The notes: a model not told the origin generated them from the letters alone. A DNA stretch of 64,000 nt from Caulobacter sp. S45 (GCF_009765965.1 NZ_LMUL01000002.1:1-64000), one strand, 5' to 3'. Shown: positions 8,581-18,925, numbered from the stretch's first letter. Program-made: numbers and translations.

Positions 8581-9444
8581 ATGACCACCACCACGCTGTT
8601 TGACGAGGATTTGCAGCGGCGGGCCCGGCGCCTTCTCAATGGCGATCATCGGGTCGGCGACCTGGACCGGTTGTACCTCGGCATACGCGCCCGGGCCCGC
8701 GGCTTTGACGCTGTGCGGGAAATCGGCGACTTCGTCGCCCACCGCGACACGCGCGACAAAGGCCTGATCACTCAGGTCGGCCGGGACGTGTTCACCAGCG
8801 TCGACGTCTGGAGCATGGCGATGCGCGGCCTGAAGGCCACTTTGGCTGATCTCGGCCGCGCCGCCGACGCCAATCTGCGCCTGGCCACCGAAGACCAGGT
8901 CAAGGCGGGGTGCGGGTGCGGGCGCGCCCGGGCGCGCAAGCGCGTCGAGAGCGCGCTGGAAAAGATCGGTCGCGGCCACTCCATGTCCGAGGCTGAGGCC
9001 CGAGCGCTGGACTATCTCGGTAATCGCTTCGTCTGGCGGCCGGCCTTTTCGGCCGATCAATTGATCGATGAACTCGGCAGGCTGCTTATCCGGGTCGGCC
9101 TGATTGAGCCTTTAGAGCAGGCGAGACTGGCGCAGGCGCGCACCTTTGTCGCTCTTCATGCGCTCTCGGTGATGCACGGATCCTCGATCACGATGCCGTC
9201 TGGGCACAAAGCACGGCTCTTTGCCGGCTTCAGCAACCGGGACCGGTGGCTCGAGGTGAAGATCGAAATCGTGTTCGCTGAACTCGGCAAACCGCTGATG
9301 ACGCCGATCTGCCTGTTTCTGACCGACCTGTTGCCCGAAGACCATTGCGCAACAAGTCTTGTGACGTCCGAGCCGGTGCTCATCGACTTCTGGAAAGACC
9401 CGGTCGAAGTGGGTCCGGACGGCCGATTGGCGCTGCTCGCCTAG
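8581..9444 (+). CDS. Hypothetical protein, 287 aa
   Basis: A soluble protein of unknown family. The first third has a charged helix with REIGDFVAHRDTRDKGL (about 46-62), which looks like a conserved signature. A short CGCGRARARK stretch lies in the middle, and the C-terminal part is beta-rich (VKIEIVFAELG, CLFLTDLLP). No signal peptide or membrane segment. It ends about 50 bp before the LexA box of imuA and is probably not part of the imu operon. Confidence 0.65.
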   Translation: MTTTTLFDEDLQRRARRLLNGDHRVGDLDRLYLGIRARARGFDAVREIGDFVAHRDTRDKGLITQVGRDVFTSVDVWSMAMRGLKATLADLGRAADANLRLATEDQVKAGCGCGRARARKRVESALEKIGRGHSMSEAEARALDYLGNRFVWRPAFSADQLIDELGRLLIRVGLIEPLEQARLAQARTFVALHALSVMHGSSITMPSGHKARLFAGFSNRDRWLEVKIEIVFAELGKPLMTPICLFLTDLLPEDHCATSLVTSEPVLIDFWKDPVEVGPDGRLALLA

Positions 9445-9497
9445 TTCAGCCCCGTGGACAAGCTGACATCGCGCTTGACTCCATGACGTCTCGGGCG

Positions 9498-9512
9498 GAA
9501 CAAATAAGGAAC
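9498..9512 (+). promoter_or_regulatory. LexA box for imuA-imuB
   Basis: GAACAAATAAGGAAC is an exact GAAC-N7-GAAC, the alphaproteobacterial LexA operator read on one strand (GTTC-N7-GTTC on the other). It lies 29 bp upstream of the imuA start. SOS induction of imuA-imuB is therefore well supported. Confidence 0.85.
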
Positions 9513-9541
9513 ATGAACCCTGACCCGCCGCTCCGGAGCCT

Positions 9542-10303
9542 ATGCTCGCAGACCCCGCCCATCGCGCCTTTGATGCGCTCCGCACCGAGATCGCCAAGAT
9601 TGAGGCGGGTGGGCGCGTGGGCAAGGGGGTGCTCCCCTTCGGGGTTGCGGACCTCGATGCCCGCCTCCCCGGCGGGGGGCTGCCGCTCGGCGCCCTACAC
9701 GAGGTCGCCGGCGGCGGGTCCGGCGCGGTGGATGGCGCAGCCTCGGCGCTGTTCGCCGCCGGCCTCGCCGCGCGGACAGTCGGCCAAGTGCTCTGGTGCG
9801 TCACCCGCGCGGATCTGTTCGCCCCGGCCCTCTTTCAGGCGGGCCTGGCGCCGGAAAGGGTGATTTTCCTGGAGGCCGGCGACGAGAAGACCGTCCTGGC
9901 CTGCTGCGAGGAAGGCCTGCGGCACGGCGGCCTCGGCGCCGTGGTGGGTGAGGTTTCGCGCCTCTCCCAGACCGCCTCGCGGCGCCTGCAGCTGGCGGCC
10001 GAGACCGGGTCCACCCTGGGGATTGTCGTGCGGCGCTGGCGTCGCCAAGCCGACGCGGCCGACTTCGGCCAACCGACAGCGGCCAACACCCGCTGGCGGG
10101 TCAGCCCCCTGCCCTCTTCGCCCCTGCCGACCACGGGGGTCGGCCGGGCGCGATGGTTCATTGAGCTCATCCGCTGCAAGGCGGGCGAGCGTGCGGAGTT
10201 CGAATTGGAAGCTTGTGATGCGGCGGGTCGTCTCGCTCTACCTGCCGACGTGGCCGACGGACCGATGGCGGCGCCGTCTTGGGAAAGACGCGCCGCCGGC
10301 TGA
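9542..10303 (+). CDS. imuA: Mutasome accessory protein ImuA
   Basis: RecA-fold protein needed with ImuB and DnaE2 for damage-induced mutagenesis. 253 residues starting MLADPAHRAFDALRTEI. It has the family sequence GVADLDARLPGGGLPLG (about 36-52), followed by GGGSGAVDGA where a true RecA would have its Walker A lysine. The lack of a P-loop is normal for ImuA. It is preceded by a LexA box and overlaps imuB by 86 bp, so the two are translationally coupled. Confidence 0.9.
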   Translation: MLADPAHRAFDALRTEIAKIEAGGRVGKGVLPFGVADLDARLPGGGLPLGALHEVAGGGSGAVDGAASALFAAGLAARTVGQVLWCVTRADLFAPALFQAGLAPERVIFLEAGDEKTVLACCEEGLRHGGLGAVVGEVSRLSQTASRRLQLAAETGSTLGIVVRRWRRQADAADFGQPTAANTRWRVSPLPSSPLPTTGVGRARWFIELIRCKAGERAEFELEACDAAGRLALPADVADGPMAAPSWERRAAG

Positions 10304-11747
10304 GGCCCCCGTCGTCCTGATCGGTCGCTCAGGATCTAAGCGGCTGGTGCTGGCGGCCAATGACGCCGCCAGGGGACTCGGAATCTACCCCGGCGCTGCG
10401 GCCGCCCGGGCCCAGGCCGTAGCGGCCGAGCTGATCATCCAGGACGCGGATTTGGAGGGCGATCGCGAAGGCTTGGAAAAACTGGCCCTCTGGGCCCTCA
10501 AGACATTTTCCCCGATAGTCGCGCCGGACCCGCCTGATGGCCTGGTGATCGACGCCACCGGCGCCGCCCACCTCAAGGGGGGCGAAGCCGCTTACTTGAA
10601 GGACTTGGTCCGCCGCTTGGCCGAGGTCGACGTGGCCGCCCGAGCGGCGATGAGCGGCAGCTGGGGCTCGGCCCACGCCTTGGCCCGCTACGTCGCCAAC
10701 CCGACCATCATCGCCGATAGCGCCGACAGCGGCCGCGCGATGGCCCATCTACCCACGCGGGCGCTGCGCCTGCCCTACGAGACCATCGATGGCCTCTCCA
10801 AGGTCGGCTTCGACATCGTCGGCGAGCTGGAAGCCAGCGCTCGCGCGCCGCTCGTCCATCGCTTCGGACCCGAGGTCATCCGCCGGCTCGACCAAGCCTA
10901 CGGTCGCTCCGCCGAGCCAATTGAGCCCGTTGAGGCGCCCGAGCTGGTCCAGGTCCGCCGCGCCTTTGCACCCGAGCCGATCGGCGCGCCCGAGACCCTG
11001 GCCCGATATACGATCAAGCTGGTCGAGGCCCTCTGCGCTGCCCTGGAAGACCGCGGCCTTGGGGTCCGCATCGCCGACCTGCGCTTCTATCGGGTCGACA
11101 ACCGCATCGAGGCGGTTCGCGTCGCCACCGCCAAGCCGATCCGCGATCTCAAACGCCTGTCGCGCCTGCTATGCGACAAGATCGAGACCATTGATCCGGG
11201 ATTTGGGGTAGAACAGATGGTGTTGGCCGCCATCGCGACCGAACCTCTGGTATGGAAGCCCCAAGCCAACGACCTGACCACCACGGCCGCGCCGGATGTC
11301 AGCGACTTGATCGACACCCTGGCCAATCGCCTGGGGCGTTCGGGGCGACTCTATCGTCTGGACCCCGGCGACAGCTTCGTGCCCGAGCGCTCGGTGCGGA
11401 TGGTGACGCCGAGCGCCCCGGCCTCCGAGTTGGCCTGGCCGCTCAACTGGCCCCGGCCCACCCGCCTGCTGGCCAAGCCCGAGCCGGTCACCGCTATGGC
11501 GCTGCTGCCTGACCAGCCGCCGACCGCCTTCACCTGGCGCGGCCAGCGGCGGCGGGTGCTCCGCGCCGACGGGCCCGAACGAGTGCATGGCGAGTGGTGG
11601 CGCCAGCCCGGCGAGCTCTGGGCCTGCCGCGACTACTTTCAGCTCGAGACCGACAGCGGCGAGCGCTTCTGGGTGTTCCGCCGGGGCGACGGCGAGTGGG
11701 CGCCGTCCGGCGACCTCAGCTGGTACATGCACGGGCTGTTCGGATGA
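10218..11747 (+). CDS. imuB: Y-family polymerase-like protein ImuB
   Basis: Catalytically dead Y-family homologue that links DnaE2 to the beta clamp. The start chosen is ATG 10218 (MRRVVSLYLPTWPTDRWRRR), giving 509 residues. The active-site acidic residues of Y-family polymerases are replaced (LYLPTWPTDRW where DinB has HVDMDAFY), as expected for ImuB. VIDATGAAHLKGGE corresponds to the palm SLDE region. The C-terminus (ERFWVFRRGDGEW, SWYMHGLFG) is the usual ImuB end. Longer in-frame starts inside imuA are rejected. Confidence 0.92.
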   Translation: MRRVVSLYLPTWPTDRWRRRLGKDAPPAEAPVVLIGRSGSKRLVLAANDAARGLGIYPGAAAARAQAVAAELIIQDADLEGDREGLEKLALWALKTFSPIVAPDPPDGLVIDATGAAHLKGGEAAYLKDLVRRLAEVDVAARAAMSGSWGSAHALARYVANPTIIADSADSGRAMAHLPTRALRLPYETIDGLSKVGFDIVGELEASARAPLVHRFGPEVIRRLDQAYGRSAEPIEPVEAPELVQVRRAFAPEPIGAPETLARYTIKLVEALCAALEDRGLGVRIADLRFYRVDNRIEAVRVATAKPIRDLKRLSRLLCDKIETIDPGFGVEQMVLAAIATEPLVWKPQANDLTTTAAPDVSDLIDTLANRLGRSGRLYRLDPGDSFVPERSVRMVTPSAPASELAWPLNWPRPTRLLAKPEPVTAMALLPDQPPTAFTWRGQRRRVLRADGPERVHGEWWRQPGELWACRDYFQLETDSGERFWVFRRGDGEWAPSGDLSWYMHGLFG

Positions 11748-11774
11748 GGACCAAACCCCATCGCGCAGAGGTGT

Positions 11775-12572
11775 TTATTGGTTCAACGCAGAGCGAGGCA
11801 GGCCAACCATGCTCTGAGCGACGCCGGACACGAGCGAGATTTCGGGAAAGAAGCCGAGACGGTGCAGCTGGCCGAGCAGACCTTCGAACTGCGCATAGCG
11901 CGCTTTCCCGTCCAGGGCCGACACCGCGAGCGCGTCCAACTCATCGGCGATTAAGGCGACGTGCTGGGTGGTGCGAGCCTTGTCCGCCGGCGTGGCCAGA
12001 GCTGGCCCATCGCGAACAGTTGTCGCAGCGTGACGCCGGACGTAGTCGGCAATGGCGATCAGCGCCTTGTTTGAGGCCCGCGCCTTGGAGAAGGAGTCGG
12101 CGATCCAATAGACCGCATCCTGAATGTCCGGGTTATCGTCGATGCTGGGCGTGCGGTCGCGCCGTCGATAAGTGGTCGGAGAGAACCCGCCGTTCCGTAA
12201 ACGGTAGAACCCTACCTCGGCGGGTCCGAACGAGGCGGTGTCCTTGGCCAAGTCGACGGTCCAAGGGTTGGCGGGGCCGCCACGCGCCTCGACCTCTATC
12301 AGAACCTGCGCCAAGTCTCGGTCGTAAGCTTCCATGCGTTCCATCTGATCCTGATCATTTGCGAGCAGAGACATGGTGTCCGGTTTCCAAGGCAATTGCC
12401 GCTGATCAAGGCTGCGCCAGGCCCGCAAGGCCGCTTCGACCGGTCCCGGGACACTCTCCCCCTCCGCCCAACGCCGCAGCGTCCGGTCCGAAATGCCAAG
12501 CAGCTGAGACGCCTCGGCCTGAGATAACCGCAAGACGGACAAGTGCTCGACAAACTCGACGCTGGACATCAT
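11775..12572 (-). CDS. HTH transcriptional regulator between imuB and dnaE2
   Basis: A protein of about 265 residues from adjacent ATG codons at 12572/12569. The N-terminus has a helix-turn-helix of the Cro/XRE type: [24 protein letters not shown] (about residues 13-36). The rest is helical and unassigned; two segments ([16 protein letters not shown] and [14 protein letters not shown]) look like dimer or effector helices. It is divergent from dnaE2 and their starts are 28 bp apart, with a set of inverted ATGTCCG words between and over them. It probably represses itself and dnaE2. In most genomes nothing separates imuB from dnaE2. Confidence 0.7.
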   Translation of the reverse strand: MMSSVEFVEHLSVLRLSQAEASQLLGISDRTLRRWAEGESVPGPVEAALRAWRSLDQRQLPWKPDTMSLLANDQDQMERMEAYDRDLAQVLIEVEARGGPANPWTVDLAKDTASFGPAEVGFYRLRNGGFSPTTYRRRDRTPSIDDNPDIQDAVYWIADSFSKARASNKALIAIADYVRRHAATTVRDGPALATPADKARTTQHVALIADELDALAVSALDGKARYAQFEGLLGQLHRLGFFPEISLVSGVAQSMVGLPRSALNQ

Positions 12573-12623
12573 GTCCGGACCATATCGGACATTCTGTCCT
12601 ATGACAACTGGCCAGAATGTCCG
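12570..12623. promoter_or_regulatory. Operator with inverted ATGTCCG words in the regulator/dnaE2 gap
   Basis: Three copies of one word in alternating orientation: ATGTCCG (12571-12577), CGGACAT (12586-12592) and ATGTCCG (12617-12623). CGGACATTCTG (12586-12596) and CAGAATGTCCG (12613-12623) are a perfect 11-bp inverted repeat with a 16-bp centre. The sites cover both start codons. No GAAC-N7-GAAC LexA box is present here. Confidence 0.6.
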
Positions 12624-15600
12624 GTACGCCGAGCTGCAGGTGACCTCCCACTTCAGCTTCCTACGCGGCGCCTCCAGCTGCGAGGAGCTGTTCAGCCAGG
12701 CTGCCCTGTGCGGCATTGAGGCGTTGGCGGTCTGCGATCACAACTCGATCGCCGGCATCGTCCGCGCCCATGAGGCCGCCAAGGTCACGGGCGTGCGCCT
12801 GATCGTCGGCTGCCGCCTCGATCTTACCGATGGCACGGGAATCCTGATCTACCCCCTGGACCGGGCTGGCTACGGTCGCCTTTGCCGTCTGCTGTCCCTG
12901 GGCAAGTCCCGCGGCGGCAAGGGCGCCTGCAAGATCGACTGGCCCGATCTCGCCCACTACGCCGAGGGCTCGGCCGCAGTCCTCATCACCATCGAGGCCG
13001 ACGCGCTTTGCGCGCTGCGCCTAAAGCGCCTGCGCCAGACCTATGGCGACAACGCCTACTTGGCCCTGTCGCGCCGATACCGGCCAGGTGACGCCTTGCG
13101 GCTTCACACCCTCTCCAACCTCGCGCTCGCGGCTGGGGTCGCAACCATTGTCACCAACAACGTCCTCTTCCACGAACCGGCCCGCCAGCCGCTGCAGGAC
13201 GTGATGGCCTGCACCCGTCTCAAATGCACCGTCGATGAGCTGGGCCTTCGCCGCGAAAGCCAGGACGGCAACGCCCTGAAGCCTCCGGCGGAGATGGCAC
13301 GCCTGTTCCGAGCCTACCCCGAGGCCCTGGCCCGCACCGTCGCCCTGGCGGACCGCCTGCGCTTCAGCCTGGAGGAGTTGGCTTACCAGTACCCCGACGA
13401 GGTCTCCGAACCTGGCGAGACGCCGCAGGAGACCTTGGCCAAGCTGACCTGGGAAGGGGCCGCGCGGCGCTACCCCGAAGGACTGCCGCCCAAGGTGATC
13501 CGGCTACTGAAGCACGAACTCGGCCTGATCGAGTCCTTGGATTACGCCCCGTACTTCTTGACCGTGAACTCCATCGTCCGGTTCGCCCGCAGCCGCGACA
13601 TCCTCTGCCAGGGGCGCGGCTCGGCCGCCAATTCCGCGGTCTGCTACGTGCTCGGCATCACCTCCATCGACCCCGACCGCAATGACCTGCTGTTCGAGCG
13701 CTTCATCAGCCAGGAGCGCAAAGAACCGCCCGACATCGACGTCGACTTCGAGCACGAGCGGCGCGAGATTGTCATGCAGTGGGTGTTCGAGACCTACGGC
13801 CGCGACCACGCGGCCCTCTGCTCGACGGTGATCCGCTATAGGGCCCGCGGCGCCATCCGCGACGTCGGCAAGGCGCTGGGCCTGCCCGAGGATATGATCA
13901 AGGCGCTATCGGGCCAGACGTGGGCCTGGTCAAAGGAAGGCATTGAGGACAAGCACGCGAAGGAATTGAACCTCGACACCGCCGACTGGCGTCTCAACCG
14001 CACGCTCGAGCTGGCGCGCGAACTCCACGGCACGCCGCGTCACCTGTCCCAGCATCCAGGCGGCTTCGTCCTGACCCGCGACCGGCTGGACGAGCTGGTC
14101 CCGATCGAGCCGGCCCGCATGGTCGACCGTCAGGTCATCGAATGGGACAAGGACGACATCGACGCCCTCAAGTTCATGAAGGTCGACTGCCTGGCGCTGG
14201 GCATGATGAGCTGCATGAAGCGCGGCCTGGACCTGCTGCGCGCACACAAGGGCGTCGACCACGACCTGGCCACCATCCCGGCCGAAGACTGGCGCACCTA
14301 CCGGATGATCCAGAAGGCCGACACCCTCGGTGTCTTCCAGATCGAGAGCCGCGCGCAGATGGCCATGCTTCCGCGCATCAAGCCCCAGACCTTCTACGAC
14401 CTGGTCATCGAGGTGGCGATCGTGCGCCCGGGTCCTATCCAGGGCGACATGGTGCACCCCTATCTGCGCCGGCGCGAGGGCAAGGAGCCGGTCGACTATC
14501 CGACCCCGGAGCTGGAGCGGGTGCTCGGCAAGACCCTAGGCGTGCCGCTCTTCCAGGAACAGGCCATGCGGGTGGCCATAGAATGCGCCGGGTTCACCGC
14601 CGGCGAGGCCGACCAGCTGCGCCGCGCCATGGCCACCTTCAAATTCACCGGCGGCGTCTCGCACTTCAAGGACAAGCTCGTGGGCGGCATGATCGCGCGC
14701 GGCTACACGCCCGAGTTCGCCGATCGGACGTTCAGTCAACTAGAGGGCTTCGGCTCCTACGGCTTCCCTGAAAGCCACGCCGCCTCCTTTGCCCTGATCG
14801 CCTACGCCTCGTCTTGGCTGAAGTGTCACCACCCCGATGTCTTCTGCGCCGCCCTGCTCAACGCCCAGCCCATGGGCTTCTACGAACCGGCCCAGATCGT
14901 GCGCGACGCGCGTGAACATGGCGTCCAGGTGCGGCCCGTCTGCGTCAACGCCAGCCGTTGGGACTGCACCTTGGAACCCACCGACCGTGAGGATCGCTTC
15001 GCCGTGCGCCTAGGCCTGCGCATGGTGCGTGGCCTGCGCAACGCCGACGGCGCCAAGCTGGTCCTGAGCCGCGACGAAACCCCGTTCCAATCCTTGCCCG
15101 AGCTTTGGCGGCGCGCCGGTCTCACACGATCGGCCCTGGACCGCCTGGCCGAGGCTGACGCCTTCCGACCGGCCCTGAAGCTTGCCCGGCGCGAGGCGCT
15201 TTGGACGATCAAGGGCCTGCGCGAGGCCCCCCTGCCCTTGTTCGACCTCGCCGCAGACGGCGAAGATCTCGCCCAACTGCCAGAACCCGACATGGCCCTA
15301 AAGCCCATGACCGCCGGCCGTGAGGTGGTGGAGGACTACGGGACCACGGGGCTCAGCCTGCGCGCCCACCCGGTCAGCTTCCTGCGCACCGAGCTGAAGG
15401 CCCGCGGCATCGTCAGCTGCGGCGAGGCCACGACCGCGCGCGACGGCCGCTTCCTCAAGGCCGCTGGCATCGTCCTGGTGCGCCAACGGCCGGGCTCGGC
15501 CAAGGGGGTGATGTTCATCACCGTCGAAGACGAGACCGGCGTCACCAACCTAGTGGTCTGGGAGAAGGTGTTCGAGAAATACCGGCGCACTGTCCTGACC

Positions 15601-15864
15601 GGATCAATGTTGATGATCGACGGGCGCATTCAGCGAGAGGGCGAGGTGGTCCACTTGATCGCCTATAAACTGGAAGACCTGACGCCGATGCTGTCCAGTC
15701 TCGGCCAGCGCGACGCGCCCTTCCCACTCGCCCATAGCCGCGCCGACGAAGGCCACCGAGGCCCAAACGGGCCGGACCCTCGCGGCCCCCGACCGGCGAG
15801 GGACATCTACGTCCCCGATCTGCACATCGACACGCTCAAGCAGAAAGCCCGGGATTTCCGATAG
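12601..15864 (+). CDS. dnaE2: Error-prone DNA polymerase III alpha subunit DnaE2
   Basis: The polymerase of the ImuA/ImuB/DnaE2 mutasome. The start used is ATG 12601 (1,087 residues); the conserved part begins [17 protein letters not shown] ten residues in. The PHP domain comes first ([11 protein letters not shown]). The catalytic core has [13 protein letters not shown] at about 377-389, providing two of the active-site aspartates, and [12 protein letters not shown] at about 525-536 for the third. An OB-fold lies near the C-terminus ([18 protein letters not shown]). Unlike the standard operon it has its own promoter region shared with the divergent regulator, and no LexA box of its own. Confidence 0.95.
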   Translation: MTTGQNVRYAELQVTSHFSFLRGASSCEELFSQAALCGIEALAVCDHNSIAGIVRAHEAAKVTGVRLIVGCRLDLTDGTGILIYPLDRAGYGRLCRLLSLGKSRGGKGACKIDWPDLAHYAEGSAAVLITIEADALCALRLKRLRQTYGDNAYLALSRRYRPGDALRLHTLSNLALAAGVATIVTNNVLFHEPARQPLQDVMACTRLKCTVDELGLRRESQDGNALKPPAEMARLFRAYPEALARTVALADRLRFSLEELAYQYPDEVSEPGETPQETLAKLTWEGAARRYPEGLPPKVIRLLKHELGLIESLDYAPYFLTVNSIVRFARSRDILCQGRGSAANSAVCYVLGITSIDPDRNDLLFERFISQERKEPPDIDVDFEHERREIVMQWVFETYGRDHAALCSTVIRYRARGAIRDVGKALGLPEDMIKALSGQTWAWSKEGIEDKHAKELNLDTADWRLNRTLELARELHGTPRHLSQHPGGFVLTRDRLDELVPIEPARMVDRQVIEWDKDDIDALKFMKVDCLALGMMSCMKRGLDLLRAHKGVDHDLATIPAEDWRTYRMIQKADTLGVFQIESRAQMAMLPRIKPQTFYDLVIEVAIVRPGPIQGDMVHPYLRRREGKEPVDYPTPELERVLGKTLGVPLFQEQAMRVAIECAGFTAGEADQLRRAMATFKFTGGVSHFKDKLVGGMIARGYTPEFADRTFSQLEGFGSYGFPESHAASFALIAYASSWLKCHHPDVFCAALLNAQPMGFYEPAQIVRDAREHGVQVRPVCVNASRWDCTLEPTDREDRFAVRLGLRMVRGLRNADGAKLVLSRDETPFQSLPELWRRAGLTRSALDRLAEADAFRPALKLARREALWTIKGLREAPLPLFDLAADGEDLAQLPEPDMALKPMTAGREVVEDYGTTGLSLRAHPVSFLRTELKARGIVSCGEATTARDGRFLKAAGIVLVRQRPGSAKGVMFITVEDETGVTNLVVWEKVFEKYRRTVLTGSMLMIDGRIQREGEVVHLIAYKLEDLTPMLSSLGQRDAPFPLAHSRADEGHRGPNGPDPRGPRPARDIYVPDLHIDTLKQKARDFR

Positions 15865-15873
15865 GCGGAGGCC

Positions 15874-16827
15874 CTAGGCATCCACAACTTCATAGCCGTC
15901 TGCACCCCATCCCACGACCCGCCTGGCGGCCTTCAGGCGCCGGCCCGAGGGCGTGCGCTCGATGAACAGGATCAGGTTTACCGCCTGGGCGATGGCGCGG
16001 TAGGGGATCCGGGCGGTCACCTCGCCGATCAGGTCCTCAAGCCGGGTCAACGCCTCATCCGCGCTGTTGGCGTGGATGGTGGCCAATCCGCCCGGGTGGC
16101 CAGTGTTCCAGGCCTTCAGGAGATCCAGCGCCGAGCCGTCGCGCACCTCGCCGATGACGATCCGGTCCGGCCGCAAGCGCAGGGTGTCACGCACCAGATC
16201 GGTCATGGTCACCACAGGCTCGCTGCGCTTGGTCAGGAGCGCCACCTTGTCGGCCGCCGAGCACTGCAGCTCCGCCGTATCTTCGATGAGCACGACCCGG
16301 TCCTCTGCAAACGCCGGTTCGGCCAAAAGCGCATTGGCCAAGGTGGTCTTGCCGCTTCCTGTGCCGCCCGCAATGAGCAGGTTTTCGCGTGCCACCAAGG
16401 CCGCGCGGATCTGCTGGGCCTGGCCCGCGTCCATCACCCCGTCGCGCAGATAGTCGTCCAGGGTGAAGACCAGCTCCGGGCGCTTGCGGATGGCGAACGA
16501 TGGCGCCGTAACCAGGGGCATGAACTCGCCCTGGAAGCGGTCGCCCGTCACTGGCAGGGTCGCGCTGACGCGCGGCCGATCGCGGGTAACCACCTCCCCG
16601 CTATGGTCGGCCAGCAGGCGCAGAATGCGTTCGGCGTCGTCGGCGCCAAGGGTCTCGCCCGAATAGCGCCGGCCCTCCCCCACCCGGTCGACCCAGATCT
16701 TGCCGTCCGGATTGACCATCACCTCCACAACGCGCGGTTCGGCCAAGGCCGAGGCGATTACCGGGCCCATCGCTTGGCGAAGCGCTTCAGCTTTGCGATC
16801 GACCACCTGCGGGTGGGTCTGGGGCAT
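15874..16827 (-). CDS. trbB: P-type conjugative transfer ATPase TrbB (VirB11-like)
   Basis: Hexameric traffic ATPase at the cytoplasmic base of the type IV secretion channel. 317 residues. The Walker A GGTGSGKT is at 154-161, the Asp box VLIEDTAELQC follows, then Walker B-type DRIVIGEVRDG and the His-box GGLATIHANS. Its start codon overlaps the traG stop by one base. The other trb genes are not downstream; they lie 31 kb away as trbC-trbI, so the usual traG-trbB-trbC order has been split. Confidence 0.93.
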   Translation of the reverse strand: MPQTHPQVVDRKAEALRQAMGPVIASALAEPRVVEVMVNPDGKIWVDRVGEGRRYSGETLGADDAERILRLLADHSGEVVTRDRPRVSATLPVTGDRFQGEFMPLVTAPSFAIRKRPELVFTLDDYLRDGVMDAGQAQQIRAALVARENLLIAGGTGSGKTTLANALLAEPAFAEDRVVLIEDTAELQCSAADKVALLTKRSEPVVTMTDLVRDTLRLRPDRIVIGEVRDGSALDLLKAWNTGHPGGLATIHANSADEALTRLEDLIGEVTARIPYRAIAQAVNLILFIERTPSGRRLKAARRVVGWGADGYEVVDA

Positions 16828-18764
16828 CAGATGCGGCCCATCGTCAGTCCGCCGTCGTCCAGCGGTCGTAGCGCCGCCTGGAAGGCGCCGTCATCCGGCG
16901 CCTCGGCGCCAGCGGCGTCCGCCGCCGTGGCGGCGCGCACGACGGCGCCGACGGGGCGCACCCCGATCCAGTCGATTGGCGGGCGAGCGGGGACGTCGAG
17001 GGCTTCGGGGGTCTGGCGCACGCTAGCGCGCTTGCCGTGGAAATAGTCTGTCGTCACCGTCTTGAACCAGGGGTCCTCGTAGTAGCGCAGCTTGTCGGCG
17101 AGGATCGGCTTGGTGTTGTTGACGAACAGCAGCTGCTGGGTGGCGGGCAGCTCGCGCACATCGTTCTCCGACAAGATCTCGCGCCGCTGCTCGCTCAGGG
17201 AACGGCTGTAGTGAGCGCGCCCGAAAATCGTCGACGGCGCGCTGAAGCTTTCACGCATCTCCGTGGCCCGTCCCGCCCGGGTGACGATCCCGCGGATGCT
17301 GTTCGGCTCGGAAGTGGCGAAGCAGCAGGTCACGTGCATGTTGTCGAACAGCGAGGTGTTCTGGCCGTAGGCCTTGTAGACGTCGTTGAAGCTTTGGCAG
17401 ACCAGGTGCGCGGTCAGGCCGTAGCCAGCCATTTCGCCCAGCCCATTTTCGATGAACGGCAAGGCGCCCAGCTTGGGAAACTCGTCCAGCAGCAGCAGCA
17501 GATGGTGCTTCTTCGCGCGGCCGCGGCTGTCCAGGTGCGCGTCCTCCATCAGGCTGTTGAACGTGGCGCGCAGCATCACCCGGACCAGGAAGGCCAGCCG
17601 GTCGGCGTGGGCCTGGGGGGTGATCAAGTAAAAGCTGACCGGCGCCTCGGCGCAGACAAGGTCGCCCAGGCAGAAGTCCGACCAGCTGGTGGCCCGCGCC
17701 ACCAAGGGGTCGGCGAACAGCTCCAGCGCCGTCTGGGCGGTCGACAGCACGTTGGAGCTGACCCGGTCGTCCATGCCTCGGAAAGCTGTGGCGCCCATCC
17801 ATACTTCCGGATGCACCTCGGGGATCGGCTCGCCGCGCGCATCGTGCTCCAGCACGCCCGGCGCCGACAGGTCCGGCTTGTAGCGATGCTGGGTGCTCAG
17901 CATGGCGTCCAGCGTCGGCTCGATGTTCATCAAGAGCTGGCGGACGTGGGTCAGGTTTTTCTTGTCGTCCGGCGCCGAGTAGAGGACGTGCAGGATGACG
18001 GCGACGAAGAAGGCCTTGGCGCTCTTGTCCCAAAAGTCCAAGGCGCCTTGCTTGGCGCCGAGGGGATCGACCAGGATCCCGACCAGGTTTTGGATGTCGG
18101 CAATCTCCAACGGCCCCTTCCTGACCTCGAACAGCGGGTTCCAGCGGGCCGTGTCCGGGTCCGTGGGGGCGAAGTAGAAGGTGTGGCTGAAGCGGCGGCG
18201 ATGGTCCGCTGTGATGTGCCACAGCTCGCCCTTGCGGTCGTAGATCATCGCGCTCTGGGCCCAGGCGCAGGCGGTCGGCACCACGTGGCCGGCGCCTTTC
18301 CCCGAGCGCGACGGGGCGACGATGATCCCGTGCTCGACCCCCTGGTAAGTGAGGAGCTTGCCCTCGAACCGGCCGAGCACACGGCCGGCCGGCGCGCCAT
18401 CAGGCCGGATGAAGCCGGCGCGGCGCACGTCGGCCAGCTGCGCCCAAGCCCCCTGGCCGAAGGCCGAAGGCGTTGGGCGGCTGCGGCGGGAGCGCGCGAT
18501 CAGAACCAGGCATGGCAGGGCGATCACGGCGAAGCCCGCCAAGGCGGCGCCGTCGAAGGCATGGGAGTAGGCCTTCTGATAGCGGCCGTACCAGACCAGG
18601 AAGCTCCAGGGCGCGTAGATCCGCTGGCGAGCGACGTCGATCAGGCCGCCGCCGAACTCGATCGGATAGTGGAAGCGCGCCGCCACCGTCTGGGTGGCGA
18701 CGATCCCGGCCACGAGCAGCAAGGCCGCCGCGCCGATGAGCACGCGCGCGGGTTTCGCCGCCAT
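16827..18764 (-). CDS. traG: Type IV coupling protein TraG/VirD4
   Basis: Inner-membrane ATPase that brings the relaxosome to the secretion channel. The start chosen at ATG 18764 gives 645 residues with two N-terminal membrane helices (about 8-28 and 73-91), as in the family. Walker A is PSRSGKGAG (151-159) and Walker B is LLLLLDEFPKLG. TSEPNSIRGI and NNTKPILADKLRYY are family signatures. A longer in-frame start upstream is rejected because it would cover the promoter region. An 18-bp dyad centred about 55 bp upstream fits a LuxR-type activator site. Confidence 0.93.
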   Translation of the reverse strand: MAAKPARVLIGAAALLLVAGIVATQTVAARFHYPIEFGGGLIDVARQRIYAPWSFLVWYGRYQKAYSHAFDGAALAGFAVIALPCLVLIARSRRSRPTPSAFGQGAWAQLADVRRAGFIRPDGAPAGRVLGRFEGKLLTYQGVEHGIIVAPSRSGKGAGHVVPTACAWAQSAMIYDRKGELWHITADHRRRFSHTFYFAPTDPDTARWNPLFEVRKGPLEIADIQNLVGILVDPLGAKQGALDFWDKSAKAFFVAVILHVLYSAPDDKKNLTHVRQLLMNIEPTLDAMLSTQHRYKPDLSAPGVLEHDARGEPIPEVHPEVWMGATAFRGMDDRVSSNVLSTAQTALELFADPLVARATSWSDFCLGDLVCAEAPVSFYLITPQAHADRLAFLVRVMLRATFNSLMEDAHLDSRGRAKKHHLLLLLDEFPKLGALPFIENGLGEMAGYGLTAHLVCQSFNDVYKAYGQNTSLFDNMHVTCCFATSEPNSIRGIVTRAGRATEMRESFSAPSTIFGRAHYSRSLSEQRREILSENDVRELPATQQLLFVNNTKPILADKLRYYEDPWFKTVTTDYFHGKRASVRQTPEALDVPARPPIDWIGVRPVGAVVRAATAADAAGAEAPDDGAFQAALRPLDDGGLTMGRI

Positions 18765-18809
18765 GATCGACCTCCGTCGCCAGCGGACCCGCCTTCGGCT
18801 AAGTTCGCA

Positions 18810-18827
18810 ACCCGCAGCCCTGCGGGT
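18810..18827. promoter_or_regulatory. Lux-box-like dyad upstream of traG (copy A)
   Basis: ACCCGCAGCCCTGCGGGT has perfect 8-bp arms around a 2-bp centre. Its centre lies about 55 bp upstream of the traG start, which would put a transcription start about 12 bp before the ATG if it works like a lux box at -42. It is the best copy of a palindrome found six times in this window. Confidence 0.6.
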
Positions 18828-18877
18828 GCGCCGGCTCCCTCGGCTTGGCGGCGGCTTCCCGCTAACTTCTTCTTCGT

Positions 18878-18925
18878 GTAAACATCGTATTGCACTAACC
18901 AGACTTACCGCAAAGCGATGTTGAC
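18878..18925. promoter_or_regulatory. Probable HipB operator
   Basis: Two 16-bp inverted sites, GTAAACATCGTATTGC (18878-18893) and GCAAAGCGATGTTGAC (18910-18925), match in 13 of 16 positions when one is reversed, with a perfect AACATCG/CGATGTT core. They end at the hipB start codon, as expected for antitoxin autorepression. Confidence 0.6.

Noticed and set aside
8494-9060. N-terminal extension of the Cys-rich 131-residue protein to 320 residues
   Set aside because: The extension would run opposite to a better gene (8581-9444) and looks like antisense translation.
17037-18881. A 614-codon plus-strand frame opposite traG
   Set aside because: Antisense shadow of the clear TraG coding sequence.
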